DNA of 64,000 bases from Emiliania huxleyi CCMP1516 (lineage: Eukaryota > Haptophyta > Isochrysidales > Noelaerhabdaceae), in contig NW_005196981.1 in the NCBI RefSeq assembly GCF_000372725.1, positions 522,771 through 586,770 of the forward strand. The letters run 5' to 3'. Below, in pieces: positions 19,983 to 29,966 of the stretch. The first letter of the stretch is position 1. Each line of letters starts with the position of its first letter. Below the pieces are notes generated by a model that was not told the DNA's origin, searched no databases, and worked only from the letters and a program-made list of their open reading frames with translations. A program made the translations under genes and the position numbers.

Positions 19983-20051
19983 GGACAGCTTCCCGCGGCG
20001 TCGCGGCTGGAGAACCAGCTGCGGCGCCGCAGTCCGGGGGCCTCACCGGAT

Positions 20052-20101
<50 letters not shown>

Positions 20102-20214
20102 ATCAACGTGCGCTGATGACACACGCTTACTAGGAATTCCTCGTTGAAGATTAATAGTTGCAATAATCTATCCCCATCACGATGCAATTTCAAAAGATTA
20201 CCCGGACCTCTCGG
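19912..20214 (-). rRNA. 18S rRNA, 3'-terminal fragment
   Basis: In reverse complement this holds TTGTACACACCGCCCGTCGC, the helix-44 region with CATTTAGAGGAAGGAGAAGT, and the terminal GTGAACCTGCGGAAGGATCA. Similarity stops at about 20214, so only about 300 of some 1800 nt remain. The near-universal GTCGTAACAAGG site reads GTCGTGACAAGG, a change at a very conserved base. Together with the truncation this indicates a dead copy. The fold and wording around helix 44 fit a haptophyte, from memory. Confidence 0.88.
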
Positions 20215-20734
20215 AAGCTGCCGAGCCCAAATCACTGTGAGAGTCGTGATTTCTTCTTGGTTTTCAAAAATCTCTCACACCACCCTCCCAGCTCTGGAAT
20301 TCTGGACAGGGTGGCCAACAACCACCCCTGGAATTGCGACTCGCCACTTTCCTCCCCCTGTGAATTTGTGTGAGCTGTGTGTCCTGAGATTTGCCGTTCC
20401 TTCTCGAAACACAGAAAAAAAAATTGGCCACCGCGTCTCCGCACCGTCCTCCCGTCGTGCCTCCCGCCTCCGTGTACGTCACATCGGTCTTGATAACAAG
20501 CACGGTCGATCCGTTGAAGCGATACACTCGTTCCTATCTCGCTGGAGGGCTGGCACGGAGCTCTGTGCCGGCACACAGAAGAGCCGTGCGGCAAGAAGAG
20601 CTCGATGGGGAGTGAGAACCGTCAAAGGTGCTCACGCAGGTTCCATGGGGCGTGGGGGCTCCATGGGCTCCGAGGAAGCCATCACGCCCGGGTAAGCCAT
20701 TGGCATGGGCTGGTGAGCCATGTAGCGTGGGGGG
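20215..20734. other. Unassigned after rDNA break
   Basis: Begins where 18S similarity ends. AT-richer to about 20420, then ordinary. No supported gene. Confidence 0.4.
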
Positions 20735-20855
20735 GAGATATGGGGAGATATGGGCCGGGCGGCGTCCTCGGTGCGAGATCTGGGGAGGTACGGGGGGAGG
20801 TACGGGGGGAGATATGGGGAGATATGGGGAGATATGGGGAGATGGGGAGATCGGA
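20735..20855. repeat. GGGGAGATAT tandem repeat
   Basis: Ten-base units GGGGAGATAT and variants, interrupted near 20760-20785. Frames through it give repetitive YLPISPHISP-type peptides that I do not accept as protein. Confidence 0.8.
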
Positions 20856-21040
20856 GCACATGCTGCCCGCTTCGACAGCGCACGCCTCAGCGACGGCCAC
20901 CCTCGGCCCAGGTGCATCCGCGCGCGGGCTGGTCGGCTACTCGAGTACGCCGAGACACCCTTCCGAGAGAGAGAGGCACTTCCGAGCGAGACGTCCGTTC
21001 TACTTGCGAGAGCCGCCCCGCCCCTGCTCGCCCGCTGCAG

Positions 21041-21196
21041 GTCTTTGGCGTGCTCGTCGCGCCGCAGCTCAAGGCGCTGGCGGGCTGGCCGGGCCTCTTC
21101 GGCGCACTCGGCGCGGCGATGCTCGCGGCACCGGCGGTGCTGCGGCCCGCAGTGGCTATAGAGGGGGCGTCTCTCGCCAAGCTCAAGCGGGCCTGA
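21041..21196 (+). CDS. Possible last exon of a membrane protein
   Basis: After a good acceptor (CCCGCTGCAG), 51 codons run to a TGA: VFGVLVAPQLKALAGWPGLF, then an alanine-rich hydrophobic stretch and a basic end (ASLAKLKRA). It resembles the last helix of a transporter. No convincing upstream exon was found, so it may be a pseudogene fragment. Confidence 0.3.
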   Translation, partial: VFGVLVAPQLKALAGWPGLFGALGAAMLAAPAVLRPAVAIEGASLAKLKRA

Positions 21197-22269
21197 GCAG
21201 GGCCATGTTTGTGCGCGCTCGCTGTCCCGCGGCGTTTTCTCCGTTGGCATGCGCTTCGATGGATGCCGCGCCTGAGGCGCACAGCCATACCAACACGCGG
21301 TCGACCGAAGGCACCAGCGACACCACGACGCTGGATACCCGGTCTCAAATTCGAATTGGCGGAGCGCGGCCGGTGCGTCAAACACTCACACTCACTAGGG
21401 GGTATAGTCTGTATCTGAGAGCCGTACGGTAATAATGATTCTTTCGGGGTCTCTCACAAGCTGCGCGAGAGAACACATCGAGCGTGTGTACGTGATGGCC
21501 GGGCTGCCAACAAGGCCCTATGCTACCTGCCTACCTCACGCGCGGATCGTTCAAAGAGGACCAGCGCATGCACAGGCTTCTCTGACACATGCGTCCTTTG
21601 TTTGAGCTTGAGGCTAATTGTGAGACACGCCCGACCGCGTGACGGAGAGCGAACCGACGCTGGCGCGGGTCAAGCAGCGTCGGTTCGCTATACCAGCTCC
21701 GAATGGGTACCCGCTTCCCAACAAAAACGCAGCCAAAGGAGAAAGAAACGGACATCTCAAAGAAAGAAGAAAGGGGCGCGCGCCCCACCGGATAAAGATG
21801 CAAATGAGAAAATGGCACGAAAGAATTTTACATGAAAGAAAGAAAAGGGGTCGGGGGTCAAGGAAATTGCTCTGGGGTGGCGCGGTAACTCGGCGCCGTC
21901 GAATTCTTTTCCTTTCATCGAGCCCTCCAGCCCCCCTTGGGTGCGCGCATATTGCGCCTGGCACGTGCAGGACACCGCCGGGCACATTCCCGAGTGCAGC
22001 GCCGAGCACGCGGAGCAGGGCTCTTAGTCCTCGATCAAAATGCTCGTGAGATCGCGCGATTTGTTGTGTGGATGGTGTTTGAGCTAAGAATCGTCAAAAC
22101 TCTCTCCCCCTAGTCAACACATTTTCCGAATTCTTTTTCCTTCGCGGCAACGCGATGGCGGCAAGGCCTTTTGCGCGCCCGCCCTCGTCACGCCGAAGAC
22201 CAACCGACGTCGGACCGCGGTGAGACCAGGGGTCTACTCAAGTGCCTGCGCGAGTGAGTGTGTAGTGGG
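21197..22269. other. Unassigned, no supported gene
   Basis: Contains AAGAATTTTACATGAAAG at about 21821 and ATTCTTTTTCC at about 22130, variants of the dispersed AAGAATTTTA theme. Otherwise no gene or repeat recognised. Confidence 0.4.
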
Positions 22270-22532
22270 GGTGTGACGTGTGAGGCGTGCAGTGTGGTGT
22301 TCATTAGCTCCGAGTAGAGGGGGCGTCCTGCAGTTAAGGGGAAACCCGGTACGCGGGGCCAACCCTCGGAGACCCGTGTTTACTTTAAGGCCCTTGCCCT
22401 GCGAACGCGCACCCCCGGGGCTAGGGCTCTCTAGCCCGTAGCCCGATCCCGATCATCCGGCTCGCTGGGTGCGCTTCTGAGCTCCCCGGCCCTGGATGTG
22501 CGGTTAATGACTGCACTCCAAGTGCTCCAAGA
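22270..22532 (+). mobile_element. R1 3' end fragment
   Basis: The R1 block from TTCATTAGCTCCGAGTAGAG to the tail CTCCAAGTGCTCCAAG, very similar to 13685-13933. Confidence 0.75.
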
Positions 22533-22974
22533 TAGATACAGTGGGTCCCACTGTAGGAAGGCCATGAAGCCTACCCGGTGGCAGCAAGAAGAAGAATTCT
22601 AACAATACACGCTGCGTCCTGTATTTACCGAACTGCTCTCTCTCACACACACAAACAATAACCTATCTACGCGGGGTACTTTGAGCACTTGAGCACTGGA
22701 TAGGGTCGATTCCGCATGGTACGGGACCCCTCGATCGTCTCGCCCTCCCTCGCTGGTGTGTTCATTGCACATTGGGGGGTCATACAAACTCCGGCCAAAT
22801 CTACGCCGGACCGGCACCGGGCGGGCCAACCCCCTTGGGCTTGGAATCGAGCGCTGGTCTAGTAGGCTCCGCGAGCCGAAGAAATCGAACATGGTGAACG
22901 GGACGGAAGAAATTTGGTTGGCTTTTCATCACAATCAAAGGACAGGCAAAACACGGGAGAAGGCAGTGCGATAC

Positions 22975-23416
22975 GCTAGGATCATACGTCAATGGACTGC
23001 TCTTCTGTAGGTGGAGCCGACAAACGCCGGTCGGGTCGGCCCCGCCGCCCCCATCGCCGCCGCCGGGGCGGCGGCGGCCTCGGCGGACCATCCGGCGCGC
23101 CGCGCGCCCGACGGGGAGGTGTTCACCACCCCTGGCTCCTCACCCCGCCACGCCTTCGTGCGGACGCCGTGGCACCCACCTCAGGCGTCTCTCGGACTCG
23201 GTCGACGGCCGCCCAGCTGCCTGGCTCGTGCCAAGCCGACCGGCAGGCGATTCCCACTCACTGCTAGGCTAATCTCGGGCTGTCCTGCGGCGGAGTGGTG
23301 CCGTGAGGGGCGCCGCCCCCAAAACTACGATCGTTAGTACCGCGCGGGGGCAGTGCATTAATTCTGTCAAAAATCCAAATCTGCTCCGTGGAACTTATTG
23401 GGCTAGGATCATACGT
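22975..23416. repeat. Insert flanked by 16-bp direct repeats
   Basis: GCTAGGATCATACGTC occurs at about 22976-22991 and again at about 23401-23416. The ~410 bp between are GC-rich and coding-like (ends in a frame with RTPWHPPQASLGLGRRPP). The flanks look continuous if the insert is removed. It may be a retroposed fragment with a long target duplication. Confidence 0.45.
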
Positions 23417-23535
23417 CTGGGAGCCCCCCCATGCATGCCGTAACGATCGACAGCGATCTGGCTACTCTGTTCACGTTCACACCTCGTAAACCCCCCATAC
23501 CCCGATACAGGAAGTAGCAAGACGTGCATGCACAT

Positions 23536-25055
23536 ATGTCGTGTCATGTCGGCGCCGCCACTCCAACGTGCGACGAAATCACTCCGGACCTCTGCGAGCT
23601 GCGGCAGACGAACGACTCCCTGGTCGTCAAAGGGCTTCGGCTGAACTACTGGAGGTTTGAGGCCTCGCCGCCGTCTGGCCTGGCAAACGAAAGGCTTCCT
23701 ATCGTGATGGTGCATGGCGGGCCGGGCTGGTCGCACGACTACCTTTTGCCGCTCAAGCAGCAAGCCTGCCGCGGCAGGACAGTCTATTTCTACGACCAGG
23801 TCGGCGCGGGCGTGAGCGAGCGGCCGGTGTCTGCAAAGGCGAGCGCGCCGCACCTCTTTGACATCGACTACTATCCGGAGGAGCTTGCGGCACTGATCCG
23901 CCACCTCGGCCTGCGCCGCTTCCACGTGCTCGGCTCCTCGTGGGGCACCATCGTGGCGCAGCTCTTCGCTCTAGGACCGAACAGCGGCGGGCTCGCCGGC
24001 CTCGTCCTCTCGGGTCACTCTCACACTGCTCTCACGGAAGGGCTACAACACGCCTCCCATTCCCTGAGCCTTGAGCTTGTCCGGCTGTAGGTCCGCTCAG
24101 CGACGCGACGCTGTACATCCGGAGTCAGTGGGACCCGACGGAGGGCAATCTCGGCGCCATGCTGCCGCCTTTCGTCCAGCGGAGGCTGCGCGCCCTCGAC
24201 GCGGCTCGCGACTTCGGCTCGGCCGAGTACCGCGCGCTCGCCAAGGCTATGGAGGCGCGCTTCACCGTGCGCACCTACCCTCCGCCGGACTGCTACACGA
24301 GGGCGTCGGGCCTGATGAACGACGAGATCTACGTCGGCATCCAGGGCGCGTCCGAGTTCACCATCGGCGGCGTGCTCGCGGGGTGGAACATCACGGCGCG
24401 GCTGCCGGCCCTTGGCGCGCTGCCAACGCTGCTCACTGCGGGCAGGTTCGACACGATGCGGCCGCCGCTGCTGCGCGCGATGGCGGCGGCGATCCCAAAC
24501 AGCCGCACTCTCGTGCTGCCGCACTCGGGGCACTGCTCGATGATCGACGACCCAAAGCTGATGAACGACGGGGTGGCCGATTTTCTTGGCTGCGTCGAGA
24601 GCGGCGCGTGCGCGGCCGCCGCGACGCCGGTGCCGCGGCAGAGGGGCGAGGAGGCGCGGACGGCGGAAGGCATCGACGCGCCGTCGGACGGCGGCGGCGG
24701 AGTCTACCACAGGCTGGTGAGGGTCGGCGGCGTCGACGGCTGCGTCGAGGCAAGCGTGAGCGCCACCACCGCAAGCGCCTTTGGCGGGACCGAGGGCCGC
24801 TGCAAGGGCGTGGGCTACACGGTGCCCACGGGCTCGCAGGCGATCCCCTTTTGCTGCACCGTCCAAGGGTTCAAAAGGCCGCCCCTCTCGTCGGGCGCGA
24901 GCGTGCTGCAGTCAGCCGTGGCTGGGGGGCGGAGGGAGCCGCTCGCTCTGCCGCCGCTGCTCGCGTGGGGAGGCCTCCTGCTCTGGGTCGGCGTTTGGCT
25001 GGGCCGGCGGTACGAGCGGAGGCGCTCTGGCCGGGCGGCGAGGGACATTCTGTAG
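23536..25055 (+). CDS. S33 prolyl aminopeptidase-like alpha/beta hydrolase
   Basis: Two exons, 23536-24013 and 24091-25055, with a 77-bp GT-AG intron, give about 480 aa. The ATG at 23536 is the first in frame. Family signatures are in order: the oxyanion strand VMVHGGPGWSHDYL (about residues 56-69), FYDQVGAGVSERP, the nucleophile elbow GSSWGT (Ser near 135), the acid in TAGRFDTMRP and the catalytic His in LPHSGHCSM. These enzymes remove N-terminal proline from peptides. The length exceeds the usual ~310 aa: a C-terminal extension ends in a hydrophobic segment (PLLAWGGLLLWVGVWLG) followed by arginines. A tail-anchored membrane form is inferred. The ART-like gene follows in the same direction. 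Confidence 0.85.
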
Positions 25056-25424
25056 GACTGTGTAGCACAGTGAAAAAAGGAGATCTACCTTGTCTTGTCA
25101 CTCATTGAAGTTCCCTCACCGCACAAGAAGTTGCCACAGGATCGTGCAGGGCGGGGACACATGCCTACATCCCATCTCGTGTTCCCCGAATTCGCTGGAA
25201 TTTCTTTTCTCTCCGCCAGGGTTCGGACTTTTTGGTATGGTATGGTAGATCGCGCAACCCACCTCGAGACCATACCCCCCCGCCTGCTGACAGACCCAGC
25301 CTCCCGGCTGCCGGCCTCGGGCGGTCAGGACCATACCCCCCCACCCTTTGGGCCGCGGGTACCATACCACACCCCGGAAAAAGTTGGAACCCAGTTTCGA
25401 AAGGAGGAATGGGTGGTTGCGACC

Positions 25425-27440
25425 ATGACAAAGCGCTTTAGCATCTTCGACCCAAGCCGCGTAAGCCTCGTCGACCCAGGCCGCGTAAGCGGCCTCGGCC
25501 TGGACCGCGCCAGCGGCGCCAGCGATGAAGAAATAAACGCGGTCGTGCTGGAGCCGAGCTTGTCCCAGGAGAGGAAGAGCGAGCCGGAGAGCAGCGCCAG
25601 CGACATGGCCATAGACACAACTCAGAGTAACCGAGGCGCCAGCAGCTTTGTGCGGCCGAGCCAGGCCGGTAGCACGCGGGCGGACGCTTCTGCCTCTGCT
25701 GGGACCCGCCCAGAGAGCGTCGAAGCAATGTTTCAGCGGCAGCTGGACGAGACCTTCTTCGTCGCCGGCATCGTCATCTTCACAGGCCTTTGCCACCTGA
25801 ACCCCTTCTCCATCCTGCTCGCGCTGCAGCGCCATCTCCTCGAGGCCGAGATGCACTCGTCGTTCCTGCGTAACCTCCACCGTGGCCTGCACGACAGGCT
25901 CGTGCGCCGCAGGGAGCACTGCCGCTCGCGCAGCTGCAGTGCGATTTCGAGCTGGTGCGGCAGCACCAGAATCGGCGGCCAGCGGGTGCCGTGGGTGCTC
26001 TGGAACTCGACGCTCGCGCTCTTCTCGCTGGTGCTCGTCTACGACACAATCTTCATGGGGCTCTGCCTCGCGGCGACGGTGATGCTCTTCGTGCAGAACA
26101 AGGAGTCGATGGACAATGGCGGCCTCTGCCAGACCAACTCCACCTTCGACTTTTGGCTCAACAGCAACCTGCAGAAGGCGGAGGTGGACGAGGAGCGGCT
26201 CTACGATGCGCTGGGCGCGGCGGCGGAAGGAAGCTCCGAGCTGGGCGCCCTCACGGCGCAAGTCAACGGCGAGCTCGAGATGCGAGCGGTCACTGTGGAG
26301 GTTGTGCAGGGCACGCTGCTCCAGGCGATCAAGGGCGACGAAGACTCGCTCGGGATCTGCAAATCGCTGCTGCTCTCCAACCTGCTCATCGTCGCCTTTG
26401 CCAGCTGGTTCTGCGTCGTGCTCGCGCTCGGATGGGGCTCCACCATCAAAGCGATCTGGCGCATCCGTCGCGCGCGGCGCACCGCCCCGCTCGTGCTGCA
26501 GCTGCACGTCGAGGTGGAGAACCGGCGGGTGCCCGTGTCGCTCGAGCTCACACGGCTGGCGAGGCATGTCGGGGCGTCACCCCACGTCAGCCCCGGCACA
26601 TCCTCCAACGCGGACCGCTTCCTCGTCGGCCAGCTCGTCACGGGCCGTCCCATCGATGCGGCGCTGGGGGTCCTCGGTTACATGGGTGTGCCTGAGGAGA
26701 CCGTGTACGGTGGCCTCGCCGATGGCTTCGCCTCGATGGTGCGTGAGGTGGAGGCGCACGGCACAGAGGAGGACCGGTACTGCCTCAAGTACGTGCTGCA
26801 CGCGGCGACCGGCTCGTGCGAGCGGCAGTGGCCCAACGGCGTCCTCGACGGCGGCCGTGAGTCTGGCCTCCGCCTCGCCGACTTTGCTTCGCACGCAAGC
26901 GCACGGCTCGCGGGCCTCACCGCGGCGCAGGTGGCGGCGCTCCGCTTCTATACGACAGCGGGTTACCGATCACTCAACCTGCCGCTGCGGAGCCCAAACG
27001 GTATCTGCCACCAAGGCTACCCCTTCCCCGTCACGATGACGCTGATCGCTGAGGCGCTCAAGAGGCTGCGAGCCGTCGACGCGGGCACGCGAGCGCAGGT
27101 CGACTTGTGGCGCGGGATGCGCAATGTCGTTGCGAGCGAGGCCTTCCTCGCCTGCGGCGGGACCGAGGTGGCGCCCATGTCGACCACCACCGACTTGGCA
27201 GTGGCGATGCGCTACTCGTGCGGGCACGGCGCCGCCACCACCTCGGCGCTACTCCTCAAGATTGCCACGAGCAGCTTCATGGACAGGGGCGCCGACCTGG
27301 CCTTCCTCTCGTGCTTCCCGAACGAGAGCGAGGTGTGCTACCCGCCGCTCACGTTCCTCCTGCCGACCGGCCGGAGCGAACAGTTGCAGGCCAGCGGGGT
27401 GCGCTTTACAGTGATTGAGGTGACGCCTCGGCTGAGCTGA
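25425..27440 (+). CDS. Membrane protein with ADP-ribosyltransferase-like domain
   Basis: A single frame; from the ATG at 25425 it is 671 aa, and an upstream ATG at 25161 would add 88 aa of poor composition. A disordered N-terminus is followed by hydrophobic segments near residues 109-133, 187-223 and 314-337. The C-terminal domain has the three marks of arginine-type mono-ADP-ribosyltransferases: LWRGM (about 561), the STS-like MSTTTDLAVAMRYS (about 585) and the acidic-turn motif NESEVCYPPLTFL (about 633), whose second glutamate is the usual catalytic one. These enzymes move ADP-ribose from NAD+ to protein; substrate unknown. A cell-surface or endomembrane enzyme facing one side of three helices is inferred. 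It converges on the ALDH gene. Confidence 0.7.
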   Translation: MTKRFSIFDPSRVSLVDPGRVSGLGLDRASGASDEEINAVVLEPSLSQERKSEPESSASDMAIDTTQSNRGASSFVRPSQAGSTRADASASAGTRPESVEAMFQRQLDETFFVAGIVIFTGLCHLNPFSILLALQRHLLEAEMHSSFLRNLHRGLHDRLVRRREHCRSRSCSAISSWCGSTRIGGQRVPWVLWNSTLALFSLVLVYDTIFMGLCLAATVMLFVQNKESMDNGGLCQTNSTFDFWLNSNLQKAEVDEERLYDALGAAAEGSSELGALTAQVNGELEMRAVTVEVVQGTLLQAIKGDEDSLGICKSLLLSNLLIVAFASWFCVVLALGWGSTIKAIWRIRRARRTAPLVLQLHVEVENRRVPVSLELTRLARHVGASPHVSPGTSSNADRFLVGQLVTGRPIDAALGVLGYMGVPEETVYGGLADGFASMVREVEAHGTEEDRYCLKYVLHAATGSCERQWPNGVLDGGRESGLRLADFASHASARLAGLTAAQVAALRFYTTAGYRSLNLPLRSPNGICHQGYPFPVTMTLIAEALKRLRAVDAGTRAQVDLWRGMRNVVASEAFLACGGTEVAPMSTTTDLAVAMRYSCGHGAATTSALLLKIATSSFMDRGADLAFLSCFPNESEVCYPPLTFLLPTGRSEQLQASGVRFTVIEVTPRLS

Positions 27441-27614
27441 GTTGTGAGATGTGAGTACATATGGCTGAGTACCGTGTCGCGCTATGTCATGTTTATCTCT
27501 TGTTATTGTCGCCAGCCTGTGCATTTCCGTGTTCATACGAATGCATACCTAGCGAACGGGGTTGCCAGAACGTTAAGAAATCGACATTTCGCCCCGTGAC
27601 TTTTCTCTGAAGCA

Positions 27615-27853
27615 GGACTTAGGACTTTGCGGAGATCAGCAGGAGGATGTACACGAAGAGGTTAGGAGCAGCAGGGACCCGAGGGACCATGTGGAAGACG
27701 GCTAGTGCTAGTCCCCCACCGGGAGAGGACGACCCCCGGGCTAGTCGCCGACCACACCCACATAAGAACCCTGCACAAAGATCGCACAGGCGGGGCGGGG
27801 ACCTGTTCCTTTTTACCCATCTCACAGTAGAGGTGTCCGTTTTTATTTATTTA
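27615..27853 (+). mobile_element. S1 retroposon, 5'-truncated copy with TSD
   Basis: Matches the last ~235 bp of the element at 37062-37703, including CTAGTGCTAGTCCCCCA and the T-rich tail with TTTA repeats. It is flanked by the 13-bp duplication TTTCTCTGAAGCA at 27602-27614 and 27854-27866. It sits in the 495-bp space between the converging ART-like and ALDH genes. Confidence 0.85.
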
Positions 27854-27934
27854 TTTCTCTGAAGCAAGTCGGACAGTCAGAGAAGAAGAGAAAACATTGA
27901 GTCGCCCCCAGCGCGGTCTCGGCCCTCCCTCTTA

Positions 27935-29811
27935 CTACTTGACCAGCTCCCTGAAGACGGCCTCCGCCTCCTCGGCCGTCGCGTACACGAGTGACTTTGG
28001 CGACGAGAACTGCCGCCACCCGTCCTCGCCGCTGTGGTAGCCGAAGCCGGAGCCCTTCTGCCCCGCCCACGGGCATTGCGCGGCGGCGTTGATCAGCGGC
28101 CAGTTGTTGATGCCGACCTCGGCCCGTCAGGGAGGGGGGAGAGTAAGAAGGAGTGGGAGGGAGGCGACAGCGACAGAGCGCGCCGGATGTGGCACCTGGC
28201 CCGTCTTGATGCGCGCGGCGACGCGAGCGCCCTTTGCCGCCGAGCCCGTGTAGACGCACGCGGAGAGGCCGTACTCGGAGTCGTTTGCGAGGGCGACGGC
28301 GGTCGCCTCCTCGCCGTCGAACGGCGTGATCGCGACCACCTGCCGCGAAATGCACGAGGCTCGGAGAAGGCTTCTCCTTGCCGCCGTCCAATCGGCGCGG
28401 ACGCCGCACCGGCCCGAACGTCTCCTCCGCCGTGATTCGCGCGCCCTACGGGGAGCGCGGCATGCGGACGAGTCGGTGGGCGCGGCTCGGAGACGTCTCC
28501 TCTGGCGGCGATGTGCCGCCGTCCTGCGGCACACCCGACAGCACCGTCGCGGGGTAGAAGTGGCCATGAGGAAGCGCCCCCGCCAGCCTCTCGGCTTCGG
28601 CGGGACCGCCGAGCAGGCAGGTGGCGCCCTCGGCGATCGCACTCTCGACGTGGCTCGACACGACTTTGCGCTGGCTCGCCGACACCATCGGCCCGATCTT
28701 TGAGCCGCTGTCGAGCCCGTTCCCCGCCACGTACCCCCTCGCCAGCGCCACCACCCTCTCCTCGAACGCCGCCTGCACCGCCTCCGCCACGTACACCCGC
28801 TCGACGGCGCAGCAGACCTGCCCGCAGTTCATCAGCGAGAAGGCGACCGCGTCCTTGGCGGCGAGGTCCAGGTCCGCGTCCTCGAAGACGATGAACGGGT
28901 CCTTCCCGCCCAACTCGAGTACGAGCCGCTTCAGCCCGCCCGCGCAGGCCGACATGATGCGCTTGCCCGTTGCGGACGAGCCCGTCATCGCAACCATGTC
29001 CACCAGCGGCGACTCGACCAGCCGCTGCCCCACAGCTCCGTCGCCCTGCACAAGCCCCACCAGCCCGGAGGGGAGGCCCGCCTGCAGCGCCTCCACGGCC
29101 GCCTGACCGACGAACCAAACCCATCAAGCGCTGCTGGGGGCAAGGCAGCCGGGTGCGTCTCCGCCGCCCGCCTGGCCCGAGAGAGGCGCCACCTCGGACG
29201 GCTTGACGACGACCGCGTTCCCGGCGGCGAGCGCTGGAATGGCCAGCAGCAGAATCTCGTCGACTGGGAAGTTCCAAGGAGCGCAGACCGCCACCACGCC
29301 TGCCGAGCGGGGCGGCGGACCGTCCTCGGGAGCGGGCAGAGAGGGCTAGAGTGCGGACAGCCGTGGCTGCCGTGTGCATCGCGGACGAGGATGGAGGATC
29401 CGCCGATCAGCTGACATTCGTTGGCGGCGCGTACGTGCCGCACAAACTCGTCCTTGTCAGCCGCGCCCTCGACCTCCTCCGTCGCCTCGGAGAGGATCTT
29501 CCCCATCTCGCGCACACACAGCTCGGCGATGGAGGCGACCTATCCTCCAGCCAACGTGTGCGTTCGCACCCGATGCCATTCGATGCGGCCTCTCACATTG
29601 CCTTGGGCGTGAGGGACTTCACGGCGGCCGCGATCCGCTCGCACCGCTCAGAGAGCGGCGTCTGCTCCCACGATGGCTGTGCCGCCTTTGCTGCCTGCAG
29701 CGCCTCGTCGACCACTGCGGGCGTGCTGATCGGCACCCGGGCAATGACGCTGCCGTCTGCTGGGTTGGTGTCCACGATGTGGTCCGCTTCGATGATCACG
29801 CCTTGCACCAT
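27935..29811 (-). CDS. NAD(P)-dependent aldehyde dehydrogenase
   Basis: Exons (minus): 29811-29602, 29539-29371, 29299-29172, 29102 to about 28520, 28445-28410, 28339-28196, 28117-27935; roughly 480 aa. The fourth exon's 3' boundary is not settled. Motifs in order: [23 protein letters not shown], the dinucleotide turn [12 protein letters not shown], the general-base strand LELGGKDPF, the catalytic-cysteine loop [26 protein letters not shown] and [13 protein letters not shown]. It oxidises aldehydes to acids; substrate range (betaine-aldehyde or succinate-semialdehyde type) cannot be told. Three introns are GC-AG. The N-terminus is short with no clear targeting signal. It is divergent from SF3B2, with 155 bp between start codons. 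Confidence 0.88.
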
Positions 29812-29966
29812 TCGGGTTTCCTCGCCGGCCGCGCAGAGGGCGGGCGGGGCTCTAGTCGCCCAGGGGGACGGGTCGTTGCGAGGAAGAAAAGAATTTTGAG
29901 GTGCCCGAGGCCGCGCGCAGCCTACCAGGGTGTGCTCTAGGGCATCGGGCCCCTGCAGCCGGCGAG

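Noticed and set aside
20632-20883. 83-aa minus frame with PISPHISP repeats
   Set aside because: It is a translation of the GGGGAGATAT microsatellite; the non-repeat end is too short to judge.
25116-26567. 483-aa frame antisense to the ART-like gene
   Set aside because: Arginine/alanine-rich shadow of a GC-rich coding strand; the plus strand has ordered TM and ART motifs.
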